Below the pieces are notes generated by a model, which saw only the letters and a list, made by a program, of their open reading frames with translations, searched no databases and was not told the origin of the DNA. This document shows positions 39,946 through 48,676 of a stretch of DNA of 49,119 nucleotides, piece by piece (positions within the stretch are counted from its first letter, which is position 1; each line of letters starts with the position of its first letter). A program made the position numbers and the translations under genes. The stretch is from Desulfallas sp. Bu1-1 (GTDB lineage Bacteria; Bacillota; Desulfotomaculia; Desulfotomaculales; Desulfallaceae). The stretch spans positions 1 through 49,119 of the forward strand of contig NZ_JADNRQ010000022.1 in the NCBI RefSeq assembly GCF_015594625.1. The letters run 5' to 3'.

Positions 39946-40379
39946 GGAGATCACTCCTTCTTAAGAATTAGCTTTTTAATTTTAAACCATTGCTATTTTC
40001 ATCCCGCGTTAACATCAGATAAACATTGAGAATTCGGGCACTTGATCAGAGATTGTATCACCTCTTTGTTAAAGATTTAATTTAAAGCCCGGGCTGATAA
40101 ATTATAAAATTACCATATAACCGGTTGACTGGTTGGTTAAAAGTGACGGTTTAAAATCATGCCTTCTTATAGCATGAATAAATCTGGCTAATAACTGCTA
40201 AAAAAATCTTATAACATTTTCCTATATAATCAATGCCAAACGGCCAAGGTGATTGTTTTGGTTTTCACACAAGGTCAAAGCACTTCAAAATAGTGAACAT
40301 TTTAGTTCATTTTGATGAGAAATTTGTTTCCTGGAGGGGGAATATTACATTGTGTCGAAAATAAAAACCAGGTGATAAT
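39946..40379. promoter_or_regulatory. 434-bp divergent regulatory region between YeiH and the kinase
   Basis: AT-rich, without a gene. It should hold both divergent promoters; TATATAAT near 40224 is a likely -10 box for the plus strand. An interrupted inverted repeat lies at 40285-40315: TCAAAA/TGAAC on the left and GTTCA/TTTTGA on the right around ATTTTA, with a three-base bulge in the left arm. It could be the binding site of the response regulator. Confidence 0.45.
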
Positions 40380-41993
40380 ATGGGTATTTCCAGCGATTTT
40401 AAAAAATGGGCGGCGCTTTTTTTAGTGGCGGTATTACTGGTGCCTCTGGTAAATTTGTATGATGCCTATGTCACCCCGGCGAAGTTAACCAGAGTGTCCG
40501 GCAATTACGAACTCATATCGGAAATATGCAAGCTGTCCGGCGATATATCGTATTTGATTTATAATGCCCAGGCATATATTCTATTTTCCGATGCCCGGTA
40601 TTTGGACAAATTTAATGAATATAGTGTTATAGTATTAAAAAATGAAAATGACTTAATTAACCAAGTGAATTCCGGCACAACCCGGAACAGGTTACAGGAG
40701 TTAATAGGGATTACAAAAGAATATATATCTTTTGTACAGGATGAAATCGCCCCTGCAATCGAGCCGGGCAATATCAGTTCTTTACACCGCGAGCAATTCG
40801 AATCATTGACCGCGGAATTGCGGAGTTCGGCGGATGCAATGTTTTCGGCCCGTAATGAATTTATAAGCAGTGATGCCAAAAGCCTGGTTGCCGGCGAAAA
40901 AAGGCTTAACTTCATTTCAATTTTGCTGGTATTTTTGTCCCTGGCGCTTCTAGTTGCCGGTACCCGAAAATTTATTTACCCCATGCTGGTGAATTATCAC
41001 CACTTGGAAAAATTAACGGAGTTTACAAAAGATGCCATCGCATTTATAGATCACAGGGGTAGAATCACGGGGATCAACCACGTGGCGGAAACGTTGCTGT
41101 GTCTCCCCGCAACACAAATAAAAAATAAATCCCTTAATGACATCATGGTTTTGTTCCCCACCACCCAGCATGTACTGCAGCCCCTTTTCACCGTTATTTT
41201 GGAGCAAAAAGAAGTTTTGAACAACCAGGTGGTTTTCACCGGCGGCGGCCGGAAAGTTTTACTTAACGTGGATTACCACCCGCTATTTTACCTGGACAAA
41301 TTATCCGGCGCGGTTATGGTGGCGCACCACGTGGAAACGGAAAAAAACAAGCGTTACTTGTTCGATACCATCGAGGCGGAACGCAAAAAAATATCCATTG
41401 AAATTCACGACTGGATCGGCAGGGCCATGTCCCCGATCATCCATTCCCTGGATTATATTCTAAGGGTTCATCGTGAGAAAATGCCCGGTGATGTTTTTGA
41501 CGATCTGGTCAAACTGAGAGCCCACTGCCAAACCGCCGCCATGGATATGCGCGGTATTATGAATGATATTCACCCGTATTTGATTGAAAGGGTGGGCTTG
41601 ATTTCCGCCCTGGAGTCGTACGTGGCGAATTTTGAACAAATGCACAATATCAGGGTTTACCTGTATTATCAAAATAAAAAACTACATTTAAAAAAAGAGG
41701 CGGAAATCATTATTTACAGGATAGTTCAGGAAGCCCTGAGCAACGTGATAAAACATAGCAATGCCACCGAGGTGGATATTTATTTTAAGGAAGAAAACAA
41801 TACCTTGAAAGTGGAAATTATGGACAACGGGCAGGTACCGGAAGATTACGCGGCGGGAAAAGGGTTGTGGGGTATGAAGGAACGGGCCAATTTAATCGGC
41901 GGCGATTTGGTATTTGGAGGGGATGAATCCGGTTTTTCGGTAATCCTGACCGTACCCGCGTCAACGGAGGGCGACCGGAATGAACAAGATTAA
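40380..41993 (+). CDS. Membrane sensor histidine kinase, NarX/DegS class (HisKA_3)
   Basis: A 537-residue kinase. One helix at residues 11-27 and another near 180-198 enclose a helical periplasmic region like CHASE3. A PAS domain follows (AIAFIDHRGRITGINHVAET). The HisKA_3 phosphoacceptor is ISIEIHDWIGRAM around residue 343, and the HATPase shows the N-box QEALSNVIKHSNATEV and DNGQVP / GLWGMKERANLIGG. Its stop overlaps the start of the response regulator by 14 bp. Position between two sulfate-exporter-like genes suggests a sulfur-compound signal. Confidence 0.9.
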   Translation: MGISSDFKKWAALFLVAVLLVPLVNLYDAYVTPAKLTRVSGNYELISEICKLSGDISYLIYNAQAYILFSDARYLDKFNEYSVIVLKNENDLINQVNSGTTRNRLQELIGITKEYISFVQDEIAPAIEPGNISSLHREQFESLTAELRSSADAMFSARNEFISSDAKSLVAGEKRLNFISILLVFLSLALLVAGTRKFIYPMLVNYHHLEKLTEFTKDAIAFIDHRGRITGINHVAETLLCLPATQIKNKSLNDIMVLFPTTQHVLQPLFTVILEQKEVLNNQVVFTGGGRKVLLNVDYHPLFYLDKLSGAVMVAHHVETEKNKRYLFDTIEAERKKISIEIHDWIGRAMSPIIHSLDYILRVHREKMPGDVFDDLVKLRAHCQTAAMDMRGIMNDIHPYLIERVGLISALESYVANFEQMHNIRVYLYYQNKKLHLKKEAEIIIYRIVQEALSNVIKHSNATEVDIYFKEENNTLKVEIMDNGQVPEDYAAGKGLWGMKERANLIGGDLVFGGDESGFSVILTVPASTEGDRNEQD

Positions 41994-42594
41994 GATTATG
42001 CTGGTGGAAGACCATAATATTGTAAGGGAAGGCCTGAAAAGGTTGATTGAAATGGAAGAAGGCATGACTGTGGTAGCTGAAGCCGGTACTTGTGCCGGCG
42101 CCCTGGACAACCTGAAAAAAGACACGGATATTATTCTGTTGGACATAAAACTTCCCGACGGAGACGGCTTGGAACTTTGCCATGAAATTAAAAAAAGACT
42201 ACCCGGTGTAAAATTTATCGCATTAACAACCTACGATGATGCTTTGTTTGTAAAAAAAGCGCTGGAAAGCGGCGTGCATGGATTTATTCCCAAGTACGCA
42301 TCCTTTGATGAAATAAAATCGGCAATTAAAATTACCCTCAGGGACGGCCGGTACCTTTACCCGGGGTTGAGCCTGGAAGCACTGATGAACCTTCCGGAAA
42401 CAGGCCTGACGAAAACGGAAATTAAGATATTGCAGATGATTGCCAACGGCGAAACGCAGAAAACGGTTGCGTCGGCGTTATTTATGAGCATTTCCACGCT
42501 GAGAAGGAGGATCAAGGGGATTTGCACCAAACTGGGTGTGGATACCATTGAAGAAGCCCTGGCGTCCGCGGTTAAAAAAGGGTTGATCGAATAG
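41980..42594 (+). CDS. NarL/LuxR-family response regulator
   Basis: A 204-residue regulator. The receiver has the acidic pair Glu10-Asp11, phosphoacceptor Asp55 in IILLDIKLPDG, the Thr-Thr of IALTTYDD and Lys in FIPKYAS. The C-terminal HTH is LTKTEIKILQMIANGETQKT, with an unusual recognition end STLRRRIKGI where family members usually have TVKxHxxxI. It is translationally coupled to the kinase. Probable targets are the flanking YeiH genes. Confidence 0.9.
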   Translation: MNKIKIMLVEDHNIVREGLKRLIEMEEGMTVVAEAGTCAGALDNLKKDTDIILLDIKLPDGDGLELCHEIKKRLPGVKFIALTTYDDALFVKKALESGVHGFIPKYASFDEIKSAIKITLRDGRYLYPGLSLEALMNLPETGLTKTEIKILQMIANGETQKTVASALFMSISTLRRRIKGICTKLGVDTIEEALASAVKKGLIE

Positions 42595-42684
42595 TACGAT
42601 TCGCCCGGCACAAAGTGAGGCCCGGCAGCGCTTAACCGGTTGATTTGAACGAGCTTTTCGCTTCAATTTAAAAGGGTGGTTTCT

Positions 42685-44115
42685 ATGGAAAGGTTTAACA
42701 GCAAGAAAAAGGTTCTGGCTTACTTTGCCATAATCTTTTTCTTGACCTTGATTATTCTTTTTTTTGTGCTTGAATTTCGTTTTATCAAAAGAATTATGCA
42801 GGAAAATGAGCAAAGCATTGAGCATATCGTGTCAACCAATACCAGTTTCTATATCCAGGATCTAAAGTTTTTTACCGGGAACGTCGCCAAAACTATTAAT
42901 GCTGGAAATGACGCGACGGTTAAACAGCGGCTGGAAAACATAGGCAGACAGGATTCCCGAATTACCAATGTAATGTTAACGGATGAAAGAGGATATGTGT
43001 TGCATGCCCTGGGCGGCCGGGGGGGTAAATTGGAGGAACTTGGAAATATTCGGGGTAATGACCCTTATGTTTTCGGGGTGAAGGGAGACAATACGGTCAG
43101 CCGGCTTGGTGTTGCCGCACCAGTGGGAAATGATAAGGGTGGAACGGGGTACCTGGTGGTAATTTTTAACATTAGTGATTTTAGCAACAATTTTATTTTA
43201 AGTTATTCCACGGAAAAATTAAAGGTTGCTCTTATGGACCGGAGGGGTTACCAGGTGGTGTGGCCTTTTAGCCGGGACAGCCTGGCCCGGTTCAACCCGG
43301 GCCGGGAAACATTTAAAACCGGGAATGTACAATATTCTGTTGAAAGACTCGGGATAAACGATTCAACTCTGGATTTATATTTTTTTATTAAACAAAACAA
43401 CCTGGACACTTATCGCATTATTACCATTATGTTTTTATTGTTTACGTTGTATTTTTTGATCTACCAGTTTTTCGTTGAACTGCTTAAAGCGAATAACATT
43501 AACTCGTATTTTGAAAATGTTGATTTCAACATCTTCAACAACCTGAAAGAAGGCATTATCATTGCCAACAAGTTTAATAAAATAGTGTTTGCCAATAATG
43601 TGGCCCATGAAATTTTCGCCGAAAAGAACATTATTTTTAAAAAGACCGAGCTCAAGGAAATAATCGGCAATACCAGCGTGTCGGATAAAAAAGTAACCCT
43701 GAAAAAGTCGGACAATCTGTTGGAAATCATCAGCTCGCCCATTTTTAAAAATGGTAAATTGCTGGGATCACTGGTCGTGATCAGTTTAAGCCGCGAAAAG
43801 GAGCTTTTATGCAGTTACGCGCTGGATAAGGTTATCCGGTTTTTACAAGATGGCGTAATCTTTGTGGACAAGGATAACAAGGTGATGGCATTTAATCTGA
43901 TGGCCAGCTACTATCTCGGCAACATCAGGAGCGAAATGGACATCAGCGATATAAACTCGGAACTGGCTTCATTGCTGGAGAACAGCATCGGATCAACTTC
44001 ATTGACGCGGGGAAGTTTGTTTTTCGGAGACATTCTCTGTGAAATTGCGCCAATTTACGACAATGACGGGTTCTATTCCGGAGCGATAATATTTTTAAAA
44101 AACAAACCGGGCTAA
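42685..44115 (+). CDS. Membrane sensor with tandem PAS domains and no output domain
   Basis: A 476-residue protein. Helix 1 (residues 10-31) and helix 2 (about 250-272) enclose an extracellular domain of some 215 residues with Cache-like features (NVMLTDERGYVLHAL, VALMDRRGYQVVW). Inside are two PAS domains (NLKEGIIIANKFNKIVFANN, FLQDGVIFVDKDNKVMAFNL). There is no kinase, cyclase, methyl-accepting or DNA-binding part after them. ATG at 42685 follows AAGGGTGG. It lies 90 bp after the response regulator and may modulate the kinase through PAS-PAS contact. Confidence 0.8.
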   Translation: MERFNSKKKVLAYFAIIFFLTLIILFFVLEFRFIKRIMQENEQSIEHIVSTNTSFYIQDLKFFTGNVAKTINAGNDATVKQRLENIGRQDSRITNVMLTDERGYVLHALGGRGGKLEELGNIRGNDPYVFGVKGDNTVSRLGVAAPVGNDKGGTGYLVVIFNISDFSNNFILSYSTEKLKVALMDRRGYQVVWPFSRDSLARFNPGRETFKTGNVQYSVERLGINDSTLDLYFFIKQNNLDTYRIITIMFLLFTLYFLIYQFFVELLKANNINSYFENVDFNIFNNLKEGIIIANKFNKIVFANNVAHEIFAEKNIIFKKTELKEIIGNTSVSDKKVTLKKSDNLLEIISSPIFKNGKLLGSLVVISLSREKELLCSYALDKVIRFLQDGVIFVDKDNKVMAFNLMASYYLGNIRSEMDISDINSELASLLENSIGSTSLTRGSLFFGDILCEIAPIYDNDGFYSGAIIFLKNKPG

Positions 44116-44237
44116 AAAAACAACAGCACCAGAATCAGGATCAGGGCGGATACGGCAAGGGCAATGTAATCTTCCAGCCTTTCCGAGGTAAAAAATAAGT
44201 CCATTTTTTCTTCCCGGTCATTTTTTCTTCCGTCCAT
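44112..44237 (-). CDS. 41-residue single-helix membrane protein beside YeiH
   Basis: A frame from ATG 44237 to TAG encodes 41 residues: a charged start MDGRKNDREEKMDLFFTSER, then LEDYIALAVSALILILVLLF, one membrane helix at the very C-terminus. AAAGGAGGCCTGCT is an excellent ribosome site. It lies 37 bp after the YeiH gene on the same strand and overlaps the end of the sensor gene. It resembles by eye the extra N-terminal helix of the longer YeiH protein (SDLYKKEDWWAVWLGIGLVL), which this YeiH lacks. Probably a detached transporter helix. Confidence 0.7.
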   Translation of the reverse strand: MDGRKNDREEKMDLFFTSERLEDYIALAVSALILILVLLFF

Positions 44238-44274
44238 AGCAGGCCTCCTTTTTTATAGTTTTCCGCGGTCCGGT

Positions 44275-45393
44275 TTAGGGTTGATCAGATATAAAAAGCA
44301 ATACAACGACCAGCGCCCCGAACGCTTTGACCAGGGCCGCCAGGGTACCGACCAGCAGCGGTTTTCCACCCGCCTTGCGCAATTCATCAAATGATATCTG
44401 CATGCCCAAACCGGATAAACCGATGGCGAAAAACCAGTTATACAGGTTGCGGATGTAAACCAGCTCGGGTGAAGGAGGGGATGTTTCACCCAGCAGGCCG
44501 AGCGACGTGATGATAACCACGACGAAGAACCCGGCTACGAACAAGGGAAACTTGTCCCAAAACCCGGTGTTGATGTTGTACTCATCTTGCTTGTCCAGGC
44601 GGCTGTTATATACGGCCAGGGCCAGCACGATAAAGGGGAGGAAGAGGATCCTGGTCAGGTTGAATATTTCGCCGGTTTTCAAGCTGATCGAGACCTGGTC
44701 CGCGGCTGTGTGATCGAAGGCCAGGGTTGCGGCCAAAACCTGGCCTGAATTTAAAATGCCGGTGCCGGCCCAGACCCCGAACTGGTGGGGACTCAACCCC
44801 AAAAATGCGCCGATGGTGGGGAAGGTGAACAAGAAGATTAATCCCACCGTTAGAATGGTGGCAATGGAATAGATTACGTCGGGAACTTTGGCTCTTACGG
44901 CGGGTGCGGCCGCCACAATGGCCGAAACGCCGCAAACCGCCGTGCCTGCCGCCAGTACCGATGCGGCCGCCGGTGACATGCCCGCTTTTTGCCCCAGGTA
45001 CAAGGTTAAAGCCAGTGTAATGGTAATAAAGATTAAAACGATCAAAAACGCCTGGATGCCCAGGTTGGCCAGGTCAACAATGCTGTACAGCGAGCCCAGC
45101 AAGATCACGCCAATTTTGATAAACAGCCGTGAGGTTCTGATGCCGGGCAGGAACACGTTGGGGATGCCGGTAACATTTCTTAACAGCATGCCGATTAAAA
45201 TGGAGATGAGGATATAATTAAGATGCAATATATCGATTAATATTTTATTTGTTACGGGGTTGGAGGCAAAAATGGCTTCCAGGCCTTGCCAGGGCAGGCC
45301 CAGGTCCGTTCCGCCCCTTGCCAGCACGGCTACGGCAAACATGATCAACATTCCCGGTATCAGCTTTAATAACAATGTAATCGCTGACGGCAC
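44275..45393 (-). CDS. UPF0324/YeiH putative sulfate exporter (short form)
   Basis: A 372-residue protein of about ten helices. Family traits: LFIKIGVILLGSLYSIVDL, AAGTAVCGVSAIVAAAPAV, GVWAGTGILNSGQVLAAT and GLSGLGMQISFDELRKAG. It begins directly with a membrane helix and lacks the N-terminal extension of the 446-residue paralogue; a small one-helix protein is encoded right after it instead. GTG at 45393 follows AAAGGGGATTTTCGC. Sulfate or sulfonate export is predicted, not proven. Confidence 0.85.
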   Translation of the reverse strand: MPSAITLLLKLIPGMLIMFAVAVLARGGTDLGLPWQGLEAIFASNPVTNKILIDILHLNYILISILIGMLLRNVTGIPNVFLPGIRTSRLFIKIGVILLGSLYSIVDLANLGIQAFLIVLIFITITLALTLYLGQKAGMSPAAASVLAAGTAVCGVSAIVAAAPAVRAKVPDVIYSIATILTVGLIFLFTFPTIGAFLGLSPHQFGVWAGTGILNSGQVLAATLAFDHTAADQVSISLKTGEIFNLTRILFLPFIVLALAVYNSRLDKQDEYNINTGFWDKFPLFVAGFFVVVIITSLGLLGETSPPSPELVYIRNLYNWFFAIGLSGLGMQISFDELRKAGGKPLLVGTLAALVKAFGALVVVLLFISDQP

Positions 45394-45780
45394 GCGAAAA
45401 TCCCCTTTGGTGGCTTGTCCATAATCACCATTCTATAATATATTAAAAATTAAGGCAAAAGTATACGAATATGGCTTGATCTGAGTTTTTCCCATTTCCA
45501 ACAACTCATTTTGGTAAAATGAGTTGCCAAAGGGTAAAATCTCCAAAGTATTGATCAGGCTTTTGATTATATTATAACTTGATAATAAAACGAAATAAAT
45601 AGAAAGGGCGTCGACCTTCGGAGATGGATGGCGGAACTGGTGCAAGTGATTGAACAAGTTCAGGTCTTTTAGTATAAAACCGGAAGAAATCAGGAGATAA
45701 TCCTTACTGTGGAGGGAAATTCCCGCATTTTGTATTCTTTGTAAACTTGCTAGTGAGGGACTTTTTTTAATAGCATAATG
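45394..45780. other. Gap between YeiH and the htpG control region
   Basis: No convincing gene. A perfect 11-bp inverted repeat, CAACTCATTTT (45502-45512) and AAAATGAGTTG (45516-45526) around GGT, could be an operator for the YeiH gene or a hairpin. The frame open on the minus strand across much of this gap has no ribosome site and runs over the CIRCE element, so I do not call it. Confidence 0.4.
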
Positions 45781-45807
45781 CTGGCACTCAATGCCGGCGA
45801 GTGCTAA
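45781..45807 (+). promoter_or_regulatory. CIRCE element (HrcA operator) upstream of htpG
   Basis: CTGGCACTC, nine bases (AATGCCGGC), then GAGTGCTAA: the CIRCE layout TTAGCACTC-N9-GAGTGCTAA with two mismatches in the left arm. It lies 115 bp before htpG, just after a CATAAT box. HrcA repression released on heat shock is expected. Confidence 0.85.
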
Positions 45808-45921
45808 CAATTATTTTTTGTTCCCGCTTCGGGATTGGCCGGCACGATATACCGGAACTGCGGGGAACGGGAATAATTGCTTCCTGTTTTCTAATTTCTG
45901 CAAAGGAGGTTTTGCACTGCA

Positions 45922-47793
45922 ATGCCCGCGGAAAAGATGGAGTCACAACGGGAAACTCTGGAATTCCAGGCGGAGGTTAAACAATTACTTGACATTGTGA
46001 TCAATTCCCTTTATACCGACCGGGAAATTTTTTTGCGTGAATTGATTTCCAACGCGGCCGACGCCCTGGAGAAGATAAGGTATAAAAGCATTACCGACAA
46101 GGATATTACCGACCCCGAATTGCCGCTGGAAATAACCATTGAAGTGAACGACCGGGACAAGACTCTCACCATCAGTGACACCGGTATCGGGATGACCAGG
46201 GATGAACTTGTGGATAACCTCGGCACCATTGCCCATTCCGGTTCCAAATCGTTTGTCCAGCACCTGGCGGAAACGGACCGGAAGGACTTGAACCTGATCG
46301 GCCAGTTTGGAGTGGGGTTTTATTCGGCCTTCATGGTGGCTAAAAAGGTGCGGGTGCTGACGCGCTCTTACCGCCCCGGGGCGGAAGGGTGCGAGTGGGT
46401 TTCGGACGGGGTCGGCAGTTATTCCATCGGCCCGGCGGAAGGTCTGCGGCGGGGCACCAGCATTATCCTGGAACTGAAGGATGACGCTGCCGAGTTTGCT
46501 TCCGTTGACAACATTAAGCGGATTATCAAGCGTTATTCCAACTTCGTGCCCTTTCCCATTATTCTGGGCGGGGAAAAGGTCAACACGGTACAGGCCATTT
46601 GGGCGCGGAACAAAAACGAGATCAAGGAAGAGGAGTACGCCGAGTTCTACAAGTTTATCGCCAACGCGTATGATGAGGCGATATACCGGCTGCATTTTTC
46701 CGCCGACGCGCCGATTGCCATCAATGCATTGCTGTTTGTGCCGGGGGAAAACCTGGAGCGCTTCGGTTTCGGGAAAATGGAACCGGGCGTGTCTTTATAC
46801 TGCCGCAAGGTGTTGATCCAGCAAAAGGCGGAAGGGTTGCTGCCCGATTGGCTTCGCTTTTTGAAAGGCGTGGTGGACAGCGAGGACATTCCCATCAACA
46901 TATCCAGGGAAACCATGCAGGACAGCACGCTGGTGGCCAGGTTGCGAAAAGTAATAACCGGCCGTTTTCTCAAGTTTTTGGGGGAACAGGCCAAGGACGA
47001 CCCCGGCAAGTACGGCGAATTCTGGAGGAAGTTCGGGATTTTCTTGAAGGAGGGCGCGGCCTCGGACCATGCCTACAGCAAGGATATAGCTCCGCTGCTG
47101 CGGTTTGAATCTTCCAAATCCGAACCGGGCCAATTGATTTCCCTCGACGATTATGTGGAACGGATGAAGGAGAACCAGAACAGTATCTATTTCATCAACG
47201 GCCCAACCCGGGAAATGATCGAGGCCGGGCCTTACCTGGAGGCTTTCCGGGTGCGCGACCTGGAGGTTATTTATACCCACGAACCGGTTGACGATTTTGT
47301 CCTGACCCATTTGGGTGAGTATAAGGGTAAAAAGCTTGTTTCCGCGGACCAGGCCGGCGTGGAGCTGCCGGAGCTGGAAAACAAGGATCAGCTGGAAGGC
47401 GAGGGACTTGACGGCCTGGAGTTGAGGAACCTGACCGCCTGGATAAAACAGGCGCTGGGCGACAGGGTGAGCGAGGTCCGCGAATCCAAGCGACTGGTGG
47501 ACAGTCCGGCCATGCTGGTTAATTTGAACGGCGCCATGACCAGCAGTATGCAGCGGATTATGCAAGTGGTCAACAAAGACCTGGGCAATATCTACGGCAA
47601 GGTCCTGGAGATCAATCCCCGGCACAGGCTGATCAAGGGGCTGGCGGCCCTGCGCTTGAAGGACGAAGAATTCGCCAAACTGGCGGTGGAGCAGATTTAC
47701 GACAACGCCGTGATCGCGGCGGGCTTGATCACAGACCCCCAGGGCATGGTGGACCGCATGTACCGGATTTTGGAACGGGCCCTGGGTGAGTAA
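45922..47793 (+). CDS. htpG: Hsp90-family chaperone HtpG
   Basis: A 623-residue bacterial Hsp90 of normal length. The GHKL ATP site is seen in ELISNAADALEKIR, DTGIGMTRDEL, GVGFYSAFMVA and GTSIILEL; the middle-domain Arg is in the SEDIPINISRETMQDS region. The C-terminal dimerisation domain is complete. ATG at 45922 is 13 nt after AAAGGAGG, a long spacing. The gene is preceded by a CIRCE element, which is unusual for htpG in Bacillus (not in the HrcA regulon there) but fits class I control here. Confidence 0.95.
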   Translation: MPAEKMESQRETLEFQAEVKQLLDIVINSLYTDREIFLRELISNAADALEKIRYKSITDKDITDPELPLEITIEVNDRDKTLTISDTGIGMTRDELVDNLGTIAHSGSKSFVQHLAETDRKDLNLIGQFGVGFYSAFMVAKKVRVLTRSYRPGAEGCEWVSDGVGSYSIGPAEGLRRGTSIILELKDDAAEFASVDNIKRIIKRYSNFVPFPIILGGEKVNTVQAIWARNKNEIKEEEYAEFYKFIANAYDEAIYRLHFSADAPIAINALLFVPGENLERFGFGKMEPGVSLYCRKVLIQQKAEGLLPDWLRFLKGVVDSEDIPINISRETMQDSTLVARLRKVITGRFLKFLGEQAKDDPGKYGEFWRKFGIFLKEGAASDHAYSKDIAPLLRFESSKSEPGQLISLDDYVERMKENQNSIYFINGPTREMIEAGPYLEAFRVRDLEVIYTHEPVDDFVLTHLGEYKGKKLVSADQAGVELPELENKDQLEGEGLDGLELRNLTAWIKQALGDRVSEVRESKRLVDSPAMLVNLNGAMTSSMQRIMQVVNKDLGNIYGKVLEINPRHRLIKGLAALRLKDEEFAKLAVEQIYDNAVIAAGLITDPQGMVDRMYRILERALGE

Positions 47794-47848
47794 TCGTATG
47801 GTCCAGGCCGCCAGTTATTCAATTTCCCTTCAGAATAATATCAAAAAA

Positions 47849-47901
47849 GCACTTCCATTGCAGTTGGCGTATTAATACCGCCGGCAGGAAGTGTTTTTTT
47901 T
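47849..47901 (+). terminator. Intrinsic terminator of htpG
   Basis: GCACTTCC (47849-47856) and GGAAGTG (47887-47893), with an inner GGCG/CGCC stem, are followed by TTTTTTTT. It ends the htpG transcript about 60-100 bp after its stop. Confidence 0.85.
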
Positions 47902-48001
47902 GTCAAGCAGGGTCGCTCATAGTTTCTACTCAAGGAATAAAAAGGTAACGAATGTGGAATTGTATGTAATGTATGCCGATAATAATCAATGGGGGAATAT
48001 T

Positions 48002-48676
48002 ATGGCTCACCCTAAATTTAAAAGGTTGCCCGGGCATATCGGGGTGATACCGGACGGAAACAGGAGATGGGCAGTGGCAAGGGGTTTGGCCAAGGAAGAC
48101 GGGTACCGGAATGGATTGGAACCAGGGATGATGCTATACGAGTTGTGTCTTGAGCTGGGCATTCCGGAATTGACTTTTTATGGTTTTACGCAGGACAATA
48201 CAAAACGCCCGGCGGTTCAAACCAGGGCTTTCCAAAAGGCGTGCGTGGACGCCGTGCGTATGCTATCCAACAGGGATGCTTCTTTGCTTGTAATCGGAGA
48301 TTATAATTCTCCCCTTTTTCCCAGGGAGCTGCTGGAGTACAGGGAAAGAAAAACCTTCGGGCGAAACCTGATTAAAATCAACTTCTTAGTGAACTACGGA
48401 TGGATGTGGGATTTAAATCACCTGCTCAAACACGACCTGGCAAGCAATAACGGCAACGGGCCCAATGTGCGGGATTCCATTGCCTCCCGTGATGTTTCCA
48501 GGATCGATTTGATCATCCGCTGGGGGGGCAGGAGAAGGTTGAGCGGTTTTTTGCCGGTGCAATCCATATATTCCGATTTTTACGTCGTGGATGATTTGTG
48601 GCCCGATTTTAAAAAGGAACATTTTTATGATGCCTTGAGGTGGTATGAAACCCAGGATGTTACCCTGGGCGGTTGA
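48002..48676 (+). CDS. Variant undecaprenyl-diphosphate-synthase-like (cis-prenyltransferase) protein
   Basis: A 224-residue cis-prenyltransferase-fold protein. Motifs correspond to UppS but are altered: IPDGNRRWAVARG for MDGNGRWA, LTFYGFTQDNTKRP for STENWKRP, and LIIRWGGRRRLSGFLPVQ with SDFYVVDDLWPDF for the C-terminal RTGGE...WPDF block. The catalytic Asp remains. Glu of GGE(R/Q)R is replaced by Arg, which may weaken Mg2+/IPP binding. It is unlikely to be the main UppS. ATG at 48002 follows GGGGG; an earlier frame start at 47891 lies in the terminator. Confidence 0.78.
   Translation: MAHPKFKRLPGHIGVIPDGNRRWAVARGLAKEDGYRNGLEPGMMLYELCLELGIPELTFYGFTQDNTKRPAVQTRAFQKACVDAVRMLSNRDASLLVIGDYNSPLFPRELLEYRERKTFGRNLIKINFLVNYGWMWDLNHLLKHDLASNNGNGPNVRDSIASRDVSRIDLIIRWGGRRRLSGFLPVQSIYSDFYVVDDLWPDFKKEHFYDALRWYETQDVTLGG

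Noticed and set aside
45433-45810. 125-codon minus-strand frame before htpG
   Set aside because: No ribosome site, no known motif, and it covers the CIRCE element and promoter region.
46795-47625. 276-codon minus-strand frame opposite htpG
   Set aside because: Antisense shadow of a highly conserved gene without start signals.
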